Positions 11,061-23,432 are shown, numbered from the stretch's first letter. The stretch: 64,000 bases of DNA from Sphagnum compactum (GCA_965153455.1 OZ234496.1:7635207-7699206); one strand, 5' to 3'. The notes: generated by a model from the sequence alone, not told the origin. Translations and numbers: made by a program.

Positions 11061-12979
11061 AAATAAAGATTAAAAAAAATTCAAGTTTTGGACAGTCCCA
11101 AAATATATATGTTGTAATCTCCTCCTTTGGGCTGCTTATATAGGTTTTCAAGAGTATGATTTAGGGCAAAGGATATGGGATTTATTGACGAGCTATTGGA
11201 AACATGTTGAGGAAAAGATTGAGAACTTGTGGAACATGTTGGGAATCTAGTGAAAACTTGATGGGAACACAATGAGAACAACAACAATCCAACACCCCCA
11301 CCCTGCTCCGAAAGGAAAAAAACCTGGCCCCTTGGGTGAATGTTGCTTCACCTCATTGGCTGCATTAATTTTTTTTGGCCTACCTATGTTCTTTGCCAAT
11401 TTTAACCTAGGCTAATTGCCCAAGCATGAACTAAGGGTGTATATTGAGGCTGCGTGGGTTGTGATGTATGTGGAAGTTTACCTTAAGTTTACAATGGAAT
11501 ATAGGCTGAGGTGAGGGGCTGGGCATAGATTTTTATCCTTATAAAGAACACTAAGAAGCAGCTCCAGTGGTAGCACTGTACATCAAGATTTGAATGAAAA
11601 TTTCAAAGAATGTGATGTTTTGAGCTAGTGTTTAGGTTTGGCTTGCAAAATGAGTAGGGTAACGCCCTAAGAGCAGGGCATTACTGAAATAAGAACTTTA
11701 CTCGGCTTCAACCATGAGATGCCAAAATAACTGCTCTTCCTTGGCCACCTATAAAGACTTTCTAGTGTTTTATTTTTCATGGTTTATGGTTTATGGGTGG
11801 GGAAAGAAAAAAAAACAATCAATCTAATTCCGTGGATTTGATAAACAGTGGCAGAGGAGCAAATGGCTCCCACTCTAGAGATGCTCTAAAGAGCCATCAC
11901 ACACCCCTCCAAATTTACCTCAACTTTTAGCAACATACCATACTCTGCCTACCATACCTACACCTATGCACATTAAGTTTGACAAAGGAGGTATCCTGTG
12001 GCTCCTTTCTCTGTGAAAGGGGCAAACCAATGTTGGGCTTTTTCATAAAGGATATTGTGGGGGAAGGGGGGTGGGAGGCCCATTTAGTTAAATCTCACAT
12101 TTGCCATCACCCTTGGAATGTGTGGCTATTTAAAGAAAACTTTGGGTCCCACAACCTAAGGAATAGCCAACTAGTGACGTACTTGAGCAAAATGAAATGC
12201 TATCAAATAGAGAATCGATTAACTTTCTTGAAGAGGACATAAAGATACAGATTTTGTGGGAACCTTAATAACTGGTTGCTTGTTTTATGTTCAAGTTTAT
12301 TTATTCACAACAAGATGAGGTACCGTTTGTAAACACTAAAAAACAAAGTGTCAAATTATGATTTTTGAGTTTCATAGATTTTTAATTGATTTTTGTCAGA
12401 GAAATCCATCAAGAGCATCATATGTTGGTTGCTTCATGCGCATTACAACAGGTAAAACCATTTGTCCATATAATTAGGCTAATTTCATACCAAAAGCCAT
12501 TTCTTCAAAATTTGTTCTTGCCAGAGATTCAGCCTTTTTACATTTCCCATATCAAACCCACACGATCGTTGGAACTGCTTCATTCTCTTAGATGTGTCAC
12601 CATTCGACACCCAAGTGTCGTTGCATATGACACCCAAATAATACATATGCACATTAAGTTTGACGAGGAGGAATCCTATGGCTCCTTTCGCAGAGAAAGG
12701 GGCATACGAACCGTTGGGCTTTTTCACAAAGGATATTGAAAATTCCCCATGATACTGGGGTACCACTTGGAAGAAATGAAAAAAGATTCTTGAAAAGGGC
12801 AATGCACGCAGCAGCTGGCAGTTTTTTTTAACGAAATGCCTGCCTTTTGTGGATTCTAAATTATGCTCTATGAAGGTACCTCCACTTTTGTTGATGCTAA
12901 ATTTTGCTCTCCGAAGATACCTCCAAATGCGGTAGCAAATTTCTCATAAGTCTTTACATTAATGTGAGTTGTCTCACAC
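11061..12979. other. Anonymous intergenic DNA with a duplicated 87-bp segment
   Basis: No coding region with recognisable motifs was found. One direct duplication stands out: an 87-bp segment at 11971-12057 (containing ATTAAGTTTGACAAAGGAGG and GGGCTTTTTCATAAAGG) recurs with about a dozen differences at 12653-12738. Short frames here are not supported by similarity or composition. Confidence 0.5.
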
Positions 12980-13123
12980 TTTGGAGAGTGCGCATAATAC
13001 CCTCCCCTTCCTACAGCTCATGATGTATGCATGGTTAGGTTCATGACGGCCTTTGGAGAGTGCGCATAAAACCCTCCCCCTCCTACAGCTCATGATGTAT
13101 GCATGGTTAGGTTCTTGACAACC
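12980..13123. repeat. Tandem duplication, 2 x 72 bp
   Basis: Two adjacent units begin with TTTGGAGAGTGCGCATAA at 12980 and 13052. They differ at a handful of positions. The frames that run through the repeat translate to the same peptide twice and are not considered genes. Confidence 0.85.
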
Positions 13124-13610
13124 TTTACCTCCTGCTTTACTACAGGGAAAGCCCACTTACTGGGTTCATTCTCAAACATACAGGGATGGACTTGGCTACA
13201 GCCTTCAAAACGTATGAAGAGGTCTGTATTGTGTGGAGTGCAATCAAAACCCATTGCCTAAAATAAAGGTGTTTCGACTGAACTTGGAACTTATGCCTAC
13301 TCGGCTTTGCAAATTCAGAACAAGTCAAATTGTACTGCAGTGGCATCAACTTGACAGGCTTGAAAGGTTCAGAACAATTATATGGGATTTTCTGTTGTAT
13401 GCAACTTCGTTTTCAAACTCACCAAAGAATGGGTACTCTCAGCTGTTAGCCTAGTACAGAGTTGTTGCAGTTTTCTCTACTCCAACTGCCTCAGAAACTG
13501 CAATGGTCCTTGTGAAAAGGGGGGTGACTCTTTGGCTCTCCCTTCTTTGGAGTCAGTTCCCACAGACATGGAGAGAAGGATCTCCCTGGCACTGCCTTAA
13601 GCCCAATATG
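13124..13610. other. Anonymous DNA
   Basis: Mixed-composition sequence with several short overlapping frames on both strands, none with a recognisable domain or consistent coding character. I see no RNA gene here. Confidence 0.4.
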
Positions 13611-13873
13611 TACCTTTTCAGGCTCAGCAGTAATTCAATTATTTTTGAGATTTAAAAAAAAAATCTGTTTGAAATGTCAAAATATTAAAAAATTACAAAA
13701 GGAGGGAAGAAATTGGGGTCTCATTATGTTAGACGTTTAGAGTCTAGGGAACCTTCGACAGAAGCTGCCTCTATTTATTGCCAAATTTTCATAAATTATT
13801 TTTTTAATTGCCAAATTGAATTTTGAAAAATAAAATAATTGTTCAGCACTCAGGCGCTGAACCTGAAAAGGTA
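13611..13873. mobile_element. MITE-like TIR element, family 1, copy 1 (263 bp)
   Basis: The segment begins TACCTTTTCAGG and ends CCTGAAAAGGTA, a perfect 12-bp terminal inverted repeat, with further inverted similarity inside (CTCAGC...; GCGCTGAA). A second copy with the same ends and closely similar interior lies at 54236-54497. The outer TA on both sides may be a TA target duplication of a mariner-like element or part of the TIR. No coding capacity. Two independent copies with matching ends make a mobile-element origin likely. Confidence 0.75.
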
Positions 13874-13882
13874 CTATGGTAG

Positions 13883-14042
13883 CTTGCAAGTTATTTGCCC
13901 ATTTCGAATAAACATGAAATCTTGGACAATGTAGAGTAACTCACACCTGGTTAATCAGGCCCCGTGTCTACCACATCCAAAATAACTTGCAAGTTATTTT
14001 GCCAGTTTGCAATGAACATGAAATCTTGGACAATGTAGAGTA
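13883..14042. repeat. Near-tandem duplication, period 103 bp
   Basis: CTTGCAAGTTATTT followed by AACATGAAATCTTGGACAA and TGTAGAGTA occurs from 13883 and again from 13986. It lies immediately next to the TIR element that ends at 13873, with unrelated sequence between the two conserved blocks. Confidence 0.75.
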
Positions 14043-17000
14043 GTGCCTTTGAGTTGAAAGCCTAGACATGGGCCAATCATTGTGACTGGCCAATTGAAGT
14101 CCATAATATTTCTTTACTGGCCCTTTAAGAAAGCACTTTATCCGGTTCAGGTTTGCAGGAGGAAAGCTTGTTTCATACTATTTAAAGCTTAAATTTCATC
14201 CAAATTATTGTTAACATGCCATTTGTATTGTTGAAGTGGGCTTTTTCTCAAATGATGGGAAAAATTGCTGATGTTGTTGATATTGTCATTCCATGCAACA
14301 TAGGTAGTCCTAATCTGCATATTCTTGATATTGAAAATTTGTAATAGTGTGAATCCATACAAATGATAAGTGCATTTGATGAAAGGAAATATTTTATCAC
14401 ATGTGATGTTTGGTTATAAATATGGGTTTGAATAATTTGGGTGTCTTTGATAAGATTGCATAACATATTAAAATTTGAAGATTAAAAAACTCGCACTTTG
14501 AATGAAATTATCTATAATATTAATGGTGAAACACAATTTGATTTTTAAAAAGTTCATATCAAATGGAGGTCATTGAGATATCATTATTAAAATCATGTAT
14601 ATAACATACATAACATACATATGTGGTCAATTATTCAATATTATTAAATTGTTATGTCTATTTTTGTGCTAATGACCTGAAATATATCATATACATTTTT
14701 TTTCTTAATTATGACAAACTTATATTCTGATGTGGTTTTTGATAGGTTGGCATCATTTGTAAAGTCAAATGTTGATGAGTTGATAAACTCATACACAGTG
14801 AGGTATCTTGATAAAAATTTTAATGCAATGTGTGTGCATTAAATTACAAGGGAATGACTAGCCCATGTGCCATACTGCAATGATTTTCAATTTTAAAAGT
14901 TAAAATAAGATGGGATGGAGTTTATTGATGATTGTTACACATTGATAGATACATTGGTTGCTATTTTTGTTTTGAAATAAATCATTTCAAATATTTTATT
15001 ACATCGTTAAAAGTACATACAATTAAACTTATTCTAAATTAGTGTGGTGTAATCTAGTTAATATTTAGTGATTTAAAATGAATTATGTGCTTAACAATAA
15101 TAAAGGTTGGTGTAGAAAAATGACCATATTTATATTTATGACTCATGTAGGGTAAGTTCAAATGATAGGTTTGCAATCGCATGGTATGTGGCTGATGAAC
15201 TCAATTTTTTTTCCCACATGGTGATTGAAACCCTTCAAAATCACTTCATTTTTATTTTATTTTTAATTTTCCTTTTTGATGAAATTTCACCAATAAATAA
15301 AACATTGTTGAGTAACATGCTCTCCAATTACACTAAATTTTTTTTGAAGTGGGTCTTTATGTTTATGGGTGGGGAGACACCGTAGCACCTTGGTGGCTCC
15401 AACAAAAAATATATAGTTTTTAGAAATGCTGAAATTTTCAAAAAATAATGTTTTTGAAGAGCAAATTTCTATGAAGGAAAAGAAAAAATCATTTGGAATA
15501 TTCATAAATATTTTATTTTTGGAAATGGAATCTTCAAATTTAATTAATTATTTGGCAGACATGTGCTGAAGCTGCCCTTGTACTACATTAACTTGGACAC
15601 CATTTTGGATGTGGTAGATGTTGGTAGTGGCCCACATATAGGTATGTATGGATCTACTCAATCTAATCTAGTGGAAATTTGTTAATACATGATTATTAAC
15701 TGTTCTACATAGAATAAATTAATTATACTCAAAGTTCAATCCCCATGTCCTATGTGATTTTTTTGAAATATTAGAGTTATCCTTTAAAGTCATACCCAGT
15801 CTAGCCCATATTTCATGAGAGGAAGGGGGGGGGGGAGCTTATTAGTTCTTACATGGAGCAATTTCCCTCCCCGCTCTTAAAGTGTTGGCCAAAGATCCAT
15901 ATTCAAGGACATATTCATGGATATAAGGTTCCCTCTATACACTAACATAGGAAGTTCCTCCAAGTGCTTTCCATTAACAACAACACATTTAATTAAAAAC
16001 ATTGAGAAAATAGATTATGTCAAAAGTTAATAAATCTTGTGAAGCTCTTGTTCAAGTACCATACTACTACTACTACCTTGGGCAGCTTCAACACTAATTA
16101 TATTATTTTCAGAAATGTTAGTTTTTTTTTTTTTTCCCCTTAATTCTCAAGAATATTCTATTTGTGGAGTGAAAAATAGAACGTTTTCAAGATCAAGCAG
16201 CAGAACACAGCACTACAAGACAGTATTTAATGGAGAACCAAATCACTAGAAACATTTTTAATACCTTGGTCAGAGTAGCACCTCTGCCTGGTAACTTCAA
16301 TTGCCTTATTTCCAAAAACTCACAAGTTACAGGTTACAACCCTAGCTTAGGGCCATTTTAGAATGAGGATCCAAGGCCCAGGGTCAAAGGAAATGGAGCA
16401 ATCCTTATTGGATGAGAGCCATAAATTGCACCCATGGCCTTGAGATGAGGGTCCAAGACCAAAAAGTGGCAAATCAAGGCTAAATTTTACATGGCACCAT
16501 TTTGGAGGGAGAATCAATCCGTTCAATCCAAAAAAAAAGAGAGCTTAAAAAGGAGAGCTCATGATTCGAACAACCAAGATGCAAGCTAGGGTCCAAGGCA
16601 GGGTTCAACTCAAGCATTCAATTTGCTTCAAATGAGTCCAAATTGGTTCCTATGAATTAGGACCCTGGACCCCATCTAAAGTGGGCCTTAGGTTCTTTGA
16701 ATTTTCATAAGGTTTAGGTATAGCATGCTAGTCTCTTTTGAATGACCTAGTCAATTCAAAATGGGAACCAATTGCTCTCAGTTCACTCGGAACCCCTGCC
16801 CCCCCTCTTCCCCAACCCCCCAACATTGGTTTTGACATCATAAGTTATTGACCCATACTTATGGTATTACCTTGGCTAGTTTGGCACAAAGGTATCTAAT
16901 AATTACTACTATTTTTTCAGTTATTTTCAGCAGTAAAAGTAATAATATTATCAAACTAGGCATTTTATTTTCTTGATTTTTTTGGTTTAGGCAATGATGA

Positions 17001-17213
17001 TAAAGCTATTACAATGCCCATCTATTGGTCTTGCAAAATAATACATTTCTTGTTCTTGTGTTTTGTCTCTTCTCCAAGGTTTGGCACTTTCAATGCTTGA
17101 TTTTGCTTCTTTTTTTTTTATTGCTACCTATAGGGTAAAGATATTGTTGCAGTTGGTAATGACTTTCGATGTAAGAAAGTGCATTGTCTTTCAAAATAGG
17201 CACTTAGGTCATA
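14043..17213. other. Anonymous AT-rich intergenic DNA
   Basis: No frame with a recognisable domain was found. The region contains long A/T runs, a G9 run near 15826 and a T-rich run near 16120. Text around 15237-15300 resembles the stretch at about 5600-5660 (AAAATCACTTC, AATAAATAAAA), suggesting a shared old repeat, but the match is short. Confidence 0.4.
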
Positions 17214-17383
17214 TTGTAATGTCTTAATGAAAGATGGGCTCCCAAAAGAACCATCAAACTATCCTTACATCATTTTTCACTAAGTTAATTATGCATGTTG
17301 GTCACTCTAAACTTTGGTGAAATTTTATAGAAGGATAGTTTGATGGTTCTTTTGGGAGCCCATCTCTCAGCAGGACATTACAA
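17214..17383. mobile_element. Foldback / MITE-like element with long perfect arms
   Basis: A perfect 34-bp inverted repeat (17233-17266 against 17331-17364) surrounds a 64-bp centre. Weaker inverted similarity extends both arms outward to about 17214 and 17383 (TTGTAATGTC / GACATTACAA). Total about 170 bp, non-coding. The size and structure fit a MITE. No clear target duplication and no second copy in this window. Confidence 0.65.
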
Positions 17384-17979
17384 AGTTCAAGGTCCCAATG
17401 TTAATGTTGACAAAAGACTAATAAGAAAGCCACATGAAAGTTTGTCACCATGAAAGAAGATGGATAGGAGCATAGGTGAGGGAGTTGGGTTCTTACACAA
17501 AATGGTTTGAGCTAGAACTATGGCCACTTATTGTTACAGTAGTAAAAAGACACAATAATAATTTTGATAGTATCCATTACTTAAAACCAACATTTAGAAA
17601 GCTAAGCATCCCAAGCCCATACATGAAGCTAACAAGAAGCAATTTGTGGGACTAATTTATAGACAAGGGAGTTTTGAAAGAGAACTACATTCATGTAATA
17701 GCTTATGGCATATCTATAAAAGCATAGTTCACCCATCCTAGAATATTACCATGCCAGAATGCCCTAATTACAAGACTCCAAAAGATGCATGAAGTAGGCC
17801 AACCTCTTTCAACATGTATTGTACAACCAATCCTTCGAAGGATGGTCTTTTTTGTGAGGATTTTGATCGATTTTTTATCACAAGGGAATGGATTTGTCAA
17901 TCTGTCAAATAATACATGAATTGGTCATTTTGGAAATGAACAAATGTAGCCAACAAGATCTCAATAGATTGGTGTGAGC

Positions 17980-19610
17980 AAAAACTAAACATGAGTTACT
18001 AAATTGCATACCTTGTGAATGTTTATAACATTCCTCTTTCACTAGTGGTCAATAACAATCAAACAAAAGTTCACCTTGTCCCAATCACTAATGAAAGAAC
18101 ATTGATGATCAAAGGCAAGAAGCATGAGATGTTTGACAATATTCAAATATGTGTTGAATGATTCATCCTAGTTTTTAAGCAACCAATAATGAGTATACAC
18201 AATACCTTTAATGCCTCATTCATCCCATGTGTCGTGGAAAACAGGTGTGTAGTTCTACCATTAATTTTGTGCCTCCCTTCGAACACTAGACCTTGACACC
18301 TTTCACAACTTGGTAAAAAAATCTTTAGTCACATAACATTTCATCCTTGTGTTAGAATCTTGAGCTTGTGCCCAAATGCGGTTTGTTTCACATTTAAATG
18401 CCAAGTAATCAATGCCATTGTTGATATATGTAATCCATCTTGTCAAAATTGTTTCATCAATACCTTCCATAAGAGACTAGAAAAATAAAAATACATCAAA
18501 TTTGAAAGCAATAGAGGGATCCAAGAATCAACTCATGTAAATTTACTTGGGTTAGTTTAATAGCTCACACCAAATCAATGACAAAGATGTCCCAAGTTTG
18601 TGCAAATTTAATCAAGTTTTTCATGGCATTTAAAAAAAAGGTATAATGCAAGCAAGGTTTAAGAAAGTCTCAACATTAGCCATATGCTCCAAGTTGGAGG
18701 CAACAACTTGGATTCTAGGGTTGTTTAGTGCCATCTTCAACAATAATGGATGGTATTCTTGCAACACCCATTTGAATGGGTTTCAACATAAAAATTCGAA
18801 TATGGGTCTTGACATTGTTCAAGATCTTCAAGCCTTTTGTTTCCACAATCTCCCCAAGTTTAGTAATTTCCAAATGTTTTTTTCGAAAGTTGGAAAAATA
18901 TTTGTAAAATGATTACTTAATTGTTTCAAGGTGACTGATCTAACAAGCAAAACAAAATGGGTTTGGATAGTCAAATGATTTCAATCCACCATGTAGTGAA
19001 CACTTGTCATTAATGGATCAAATTGAGACTAAATTTGAAGGGTAACATCTGTGTACCAACCCCATTAACACTAAAAGACATCAATTTTTAGGAAATGAAA
19101 TGCTAGAATTAGGGACACCTCCATTGATGATAGTTGCTTGCATAATCATTATAGTTAACTTGGCCACATTAAAACCATCCACTACATGTTCCAAAGACAG
19201 CAACATGGGAACCCTTGTTTAGTTTTGGATGGTGTAGGTGTGAATTGATCACCAAGACTTGTTGTTAACTGAAATAACTTCATCACAAAACAAAGCAAAA
19301 ACATTAACTTTCTCTAATGCAAACTACCCCAATTTGTATTATTACATCAATGTTTCCTTGGGTAATGTTTCATTTTCAACAAATGAAAGAAAGACTTCAT
19401 GTTTTTAAATTTTGTCATAGGTCTACCATGGGCTAAGAAATAAAAAATGATCGAAAATTGGACAATTTTTTGTTTGTTAAATGCCAAATATGCATGTTGG
19501 AAAAAAAAAATCACGAAGGATTTGGGTGAACAAAACCTCATTTTTGCATGTGCACACTTTTTATTCTCATATAACTCCCTAGCTTTCACCCCTTGGTGCA
19601 AACACAAAAG
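17980..19610 (-). pseudogene. hAT-like (DUF4371-type) transposase remnant A
   Basis: Minus-strand translation in broken frames gives an ordered set of blocks: HGRPMTKFKNMKSFF and KMKHYPRKH (about 19350-19450); the DE-containing block with VNNKSW-like text (about 19260); LEHVVDGFNVANLT (about 19160-19200); FEKNIWK and ETKGLKIL-like text (about 18810-18880); LLLKMALNNPRIQVV (about 18700-18740); NRIWAQAQDSNTRM (about 18350-18390); and HGMNEALKV (about 18200-18230). The same blocks in the same order occur in remnant B at 38860-40740. The family call comes from this block order; I am moderately sure of hAT affinity. Stops and frameshifts throughout. Confidence 0.6.
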
Positions 19611-19619
19611 GAACCATGG

Positions 19620-20500
19620 GCTACAAGGTTAAAGTCCTTTCCAAGGACTACATTTGACACATGGCCTTATTGTGAACTAGTCAATTTTCTTAATTTCTAC
19701 AATTTTTATACCCAATTTATAGTTGTGTTTTGAATATAATTTCCTTTTACTACATCTTGGTCTATATCATTTATATATAATCATTCACACTTTAAAGAAC
19801 ACAAAAATGAATAACTTTTGTTAAAGACACATTTTCAAAATTCATAATTTTCAAGGTCAAAAGCACGTTTGAAACAAATATGTTCAAATGTGTTTTAAAA
19901 ATAATTTTACCAATTTCAAGTGGTTTTGTTTTTATAATCATCAATGCTAAGATCCTCTTCAATTTTGAAAAGAAATGGTGCACATTTGATAATGAAAAAA
20001 AACGTTTGAAAAAAAAGCCATTGTTTCAGTCGCTTTGAACATGCAAAAGGAATATTCAAACATCATCAATTTGCATCAAATTTTGAACAATGAAACATTA
20101 TAAATAATGGAACCTAAAAAGGAATTTTTTCAAAATCCAATTTATTAATCTCCTATTTCGATTTTTCAAATATATAAAATTATAGTTTTAAGCATTGCTA
20201 CACACCTTGTGGCTCCTTTTATTGTGTTTGCACCCCCCTAGCATAACATAAATCATTTTCTTCTACCTTGCATGCTCAACAAATAATCGACTCTAGAGAT
20301 CAAAAGGTTATCATTACCTTCAACTTTGGAATGGACTTTGCATATAATAAAGGTAACCATGCCATCCCCATTCATCGTGGACTTTGCCCATAGTAATTGC
20401 ATTGTTTAAATGTCTTGAATTTTTCAATTGAACTCGTATTTGTGTTTTTTCATAATGGATTTTAGGAGTTTAGGGTAATGTTTTAAATTTGCAACAATTT
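19620..20500. other. Anonymous AT-rich DNA
   Basis: No recognisable coding, RNA or element structure. It may include the decayed 5' part of the adjacent minus-strand transposase remnant, but no zinc-finger block could be read. Confidence 0.4.
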
Positions 20501-20506
20501 TTACTA

Positions 20507-20638
20507 CAACAACATTGCTTGATGAAGCAACGTTAAAATTAATAATATTAAAATGTGCATGAGAAGATGTAACAACAACATTGCATAATGAAGTAATGCT
20601 AGGATTAGTAGTATAAAAGGTGCATGAGAAGATTCAAG
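20507..20638. repeat. Tandem duplication, 2 x 66 bp
   Basis: CAACAACATTGC followed by ATGAAG and GTGCATGAGAAGAT occurs twice with a 66-bp period. The minus-strand frame through it repeats a Leu/His/Met-rich peptide and is not considered a gene. Confidence 0.75.
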
Positions 20639-21838
20639 GAGAACAAAGTTAGGAGGAAAAAATTTAAGGGGAAAAATAGGAAGTTGAAAGCCAAAAAGGG
20701 CCTTGTACTTGAAAATTGATGGAGGTTTTAAAGGTGCCATTAGACACAAAACTTGCAACAGTTTCACAATTGAGTAATGAAAGAGCTCAAGCAACTTGAA
20801 AGACAAGCCCACACACCAAATAACGAAAAGGAAACACGGAAAATATGTAAAGCCCTTGAATTGAAAAAAAAATAGGATAGTTGGCCATTTCATAGAAGTT
20901 CAATTTGAAGAAAATTGCCTCTAAGGTAAACTTGATGATGAAGATGAAAATCTCAAAAACTGCATTTGCAATTATTGTCAAGCTTCAAGTCCCCATCAAT
21001 GCAAAATCTTGCATACCCACAAACTGTTGTTTTATAATATTATCGCTTGAAGCTTGAGTCTCCAATATGCACATGATGATTCACTCATGACAATTAATTA
21101 GAAGTCTACAACTTCAATATATTGAGCATCAATCTTGTTACTTGAAGTTTCATGAGCCAAACCAAACAAGAATTTTAATGCCACAAAAGAATAATGCAAA
21201 ATGCATTGTGCAATGCACACATTTTATAAGCACCTAACTAGTTAGCATTTGGAAGTCCTAAGTCTCAACCACTTGGAGGTTCGCGTTAGGTGGTAGGTGG
21301 CATGTTTTCAACATTTCATTAAATCTATAACCATAACAAATTACAACCATACAATGAAAATAGATTAGCAAATTTAATGGTCATCATTGTGTCAATGCGT
21401 AAACTTAATAGCTTTCTATGTCAAATTTTTAAACAAACCCTTCTTTTATGTGTGAACTGTAGTGACCTCCCCTTTTTGTTCTTAGCAATTGGCGACATGA
21501 TTTTTTAAGGGGTTTTTTTTTTGGCAACACTTGTCAATGTCTAAGTGAACAAGGCAGTGACATTAGGGTTTTAAAATTTTCAATTTGAAAAAAATAATAT
21601 TAAAAAAAGTCCTTTGGGGAGAGGTCATTGGATTTTTTAAGGGTTGATTTTTGGCAAAATTTCACCAAAAAACAACTTTGTTTCTACATATACACAACAT
21701 ACAATGAGTTTCAAAAGGGGTAATAAAAAAGTATGAATGACATGTGTAGGGTAACACTCTTGTAACAAGTGCCCCCCAAGGTAAACATGGGTGTTTAGTG
21801 TGGGAATGTTTTGTCCTAAGGGTGTTTACTAGTGTTGT
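20639..21838. other. Anonymous AT-rich DNA
   Basis: No domain, RNA or complete element was recognised. Several homopolymer A and T runs occur. Confidence 0.4.
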
Positions 21839-22045
21839 GTGTGTAAATGGTTTAGGATTTACACTTTGTGTGAGTGTAAAATCATGTAAATCTATTTTTT
21901 GTCATGTAAAATAATGTAAATGAAAAAAAAAACATTTATATGGTATTACACAGCCGTGTAAAACAATGTAAGTGTAAAACAATATAAACATTGTGATTTT
22001 TGCTTGGGGGGGGCAGGGGGGATTTCATAATACTTTTGATGTTAG

Positions 22046-22145
22046 GTCAATCAAATGGCCCATTGCAAGAAAAAAAGGCATAAAAACATTTGTGTTTTGG
22101 GATGCACCACAATTAATTAAATTAATTAATATGAATCACAATAAG
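22046..22145 (+). repeat. Dispersed repeat A, copy 2
   Basis: Contains GGTCAATCAAATGGCCCATTG, an A-rich spacer, GGGATGCACCACAATTAATT and TATGAATCACAATA. These are the same ordered words as copy 1 (10972-11060, opposite strand) and copy 3 (22863-22955). Confidence 0.55.
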
Positions 22146-22514
22146 TACCTAAGCTCTTGTAAAAGCATAGGCCAAAAATGGTGACGAACAAAGTTAGGAA
22201 TAAAAGTTCTCATAAGCAATGAGGTGGGGGAAAATGTGTATTAGTAATCCCTATATTGGTAAAAAAAAAATGCTAATGTTTGAGGAGCGTGGTGCCAATA
22301 GCAGCTATAGTTACGGTAAGCACAAGACTCAGCCGAGAGCAGGCATCTCCAGCAACAAAGTAAACAACCCTGCACCACTCAACTCCCCAATCTTAAAGCT
22401 CAATCTTAAAATCTCCATTAAAACCCTAAACCTTCATACTAGCCGTTGTTTCTCCCCCCACCCGCCATTCTCCATTTCTTTCATGTTCAACAGCAGGCTG
22501 ACAGAGAAACTTAC

Positions 22515-22844
22515 CAATAGTGAGACAGGAGATCATCCGAGAATGACAGCGAGTCCATGATAATCTGGCCAAGGAATGTGGCAATGACAGAACCCCAAAC
22601 CGCAACATGCGCAATGTAAGATTTCCATGGCTAGATTGACATTCACCAACACAACCACTGGCAGCCTAGACTATACAGCTCAATATCAGACACATTATAT
22701 ATGAAGAAGGGGATATAGAACATCACTAAGCTTTGACAGAGCGTGTCCAGCATGGTGGCCCAGAAGAGAGTTTGATTGTAAGCTTCCTCATGTTGGCCAG
22801 ACCTGTACAGTTGTGTGTAGTTTAGTAATGTCCTATGGCTCAAG
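22515..22844 (-). pseudogene. P4-type ATPase (phospholipid flippase) gene fragment
   Basis: Minus-strand translation matches the late transmembrane part of plant ALA-type flippases, which move phospholipids between membrane leaflets. Seen: RTLLNYTQLYRSGQ, EEAYNQTLFWATMLDTL, QSLVMFYIPFF, then after a frameshift VLVNVNLAME, and after another YIAHVAVWGSVIATFLGQII. Family proteins carry this order (tyrosine-rich lead-in, AYN..LFW.TM.DTLWQS, LVN.HLAMD.., W...WGS). The fragment stops at a splice donor: the last exon base is 22515 and GTAAGT follows on the minus strand. The rest of the gene is absent nearby. Two frameshifts make it a pseudogene fragment. The match to the ALA1-like group is judged from memory of motifs. 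Confidence 0.75.
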
Positions 22845-22862
22845 TATCATGATTTTTTGTGA

Positions 22863-22955
22863 AGGGCCAATCAAAGTAGCCCATTACAAAAATATAAATA
22901 TTGAGCCGTGTAGGATGCACCCACAACTAATTAATATGGATTTGCAAGAAGGTAT
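22863..22955 (+). repeat. Dispersed repeat A, copy 3
   Basis: Contains GGGCCAATCAAAGTAGCCCATTACAAAAA, GGATGCACCCACAACTAATT and AATATGGATT. It is the most divergent copy and lies on the other side of the flippase fragment in the same orientation as copy 2. Confidence 0.5.
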
Positions 22956-23432
22956 GGTCATTAATGGTATACAATATATATAACACAACCCAAAACATTT
23001 ACATGGTGTCGTGTAAGTGTATTTGACAAATATTTTACAGTGAGGTAACTGTAAAAAGTTCAGATGTGTAAGTGTAAATGATTTACATTTAGAAGAACAA
23101 CACTGGTGTTTATCAATGTACAGCATTGGGCATAAAGAAGTCATTTCTTTTTTCTTGTGAGTATCATGGGGAAGAAAATGAAAAAAAAGAGTTATGTGTT
23201 TGGAAAAAGTGAAATTCAGGGGAGCATTTGAACCCTAAACCCTGAACCCTAAACTCTTCACTACACTAGAAATTTTCTGCTGGGTCTTTACATCACAATG
23301 ATTGGCCCATGTGACGACCCAACACACTTGTTATTGCAAGTAGTACAAAAGTATTGAATGATTAAATTTTCCCTGACTGCCCTTTTGCCCGCCCAAGATG
23401 TGACTGGTGACGCCCAGACACATCTTGGTGCT

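Larger units (their letters stand above)
21839..23100. mobile_element. Possible non-autonomous element carrying a host gene fragment
   Basis: The segment is framed by sequences rich in GTGTAAAT / ATTTACAC words (about 21839-21985 and 22995-23095). Inside these are two directly repeated copies of repeat A (22046-22145 and 22863-22955), and between those sits a fragment of a phospholipid-flippase gene (22515-22844). A bracketed gene fragment is what a Pack-type transposon produces. The outer boundaries, TIRs and target duplication are not established, so the element call is an inference. Confidence 0.35.

Noticed and set aside
23229-23256. Telomere-like CCCTAAACCCTGAACCCTAAA
   Set aside because: Only about three imperfect units; too short to be an interstitial telomere array and easily arises by chance in AT-rich plant DNA.
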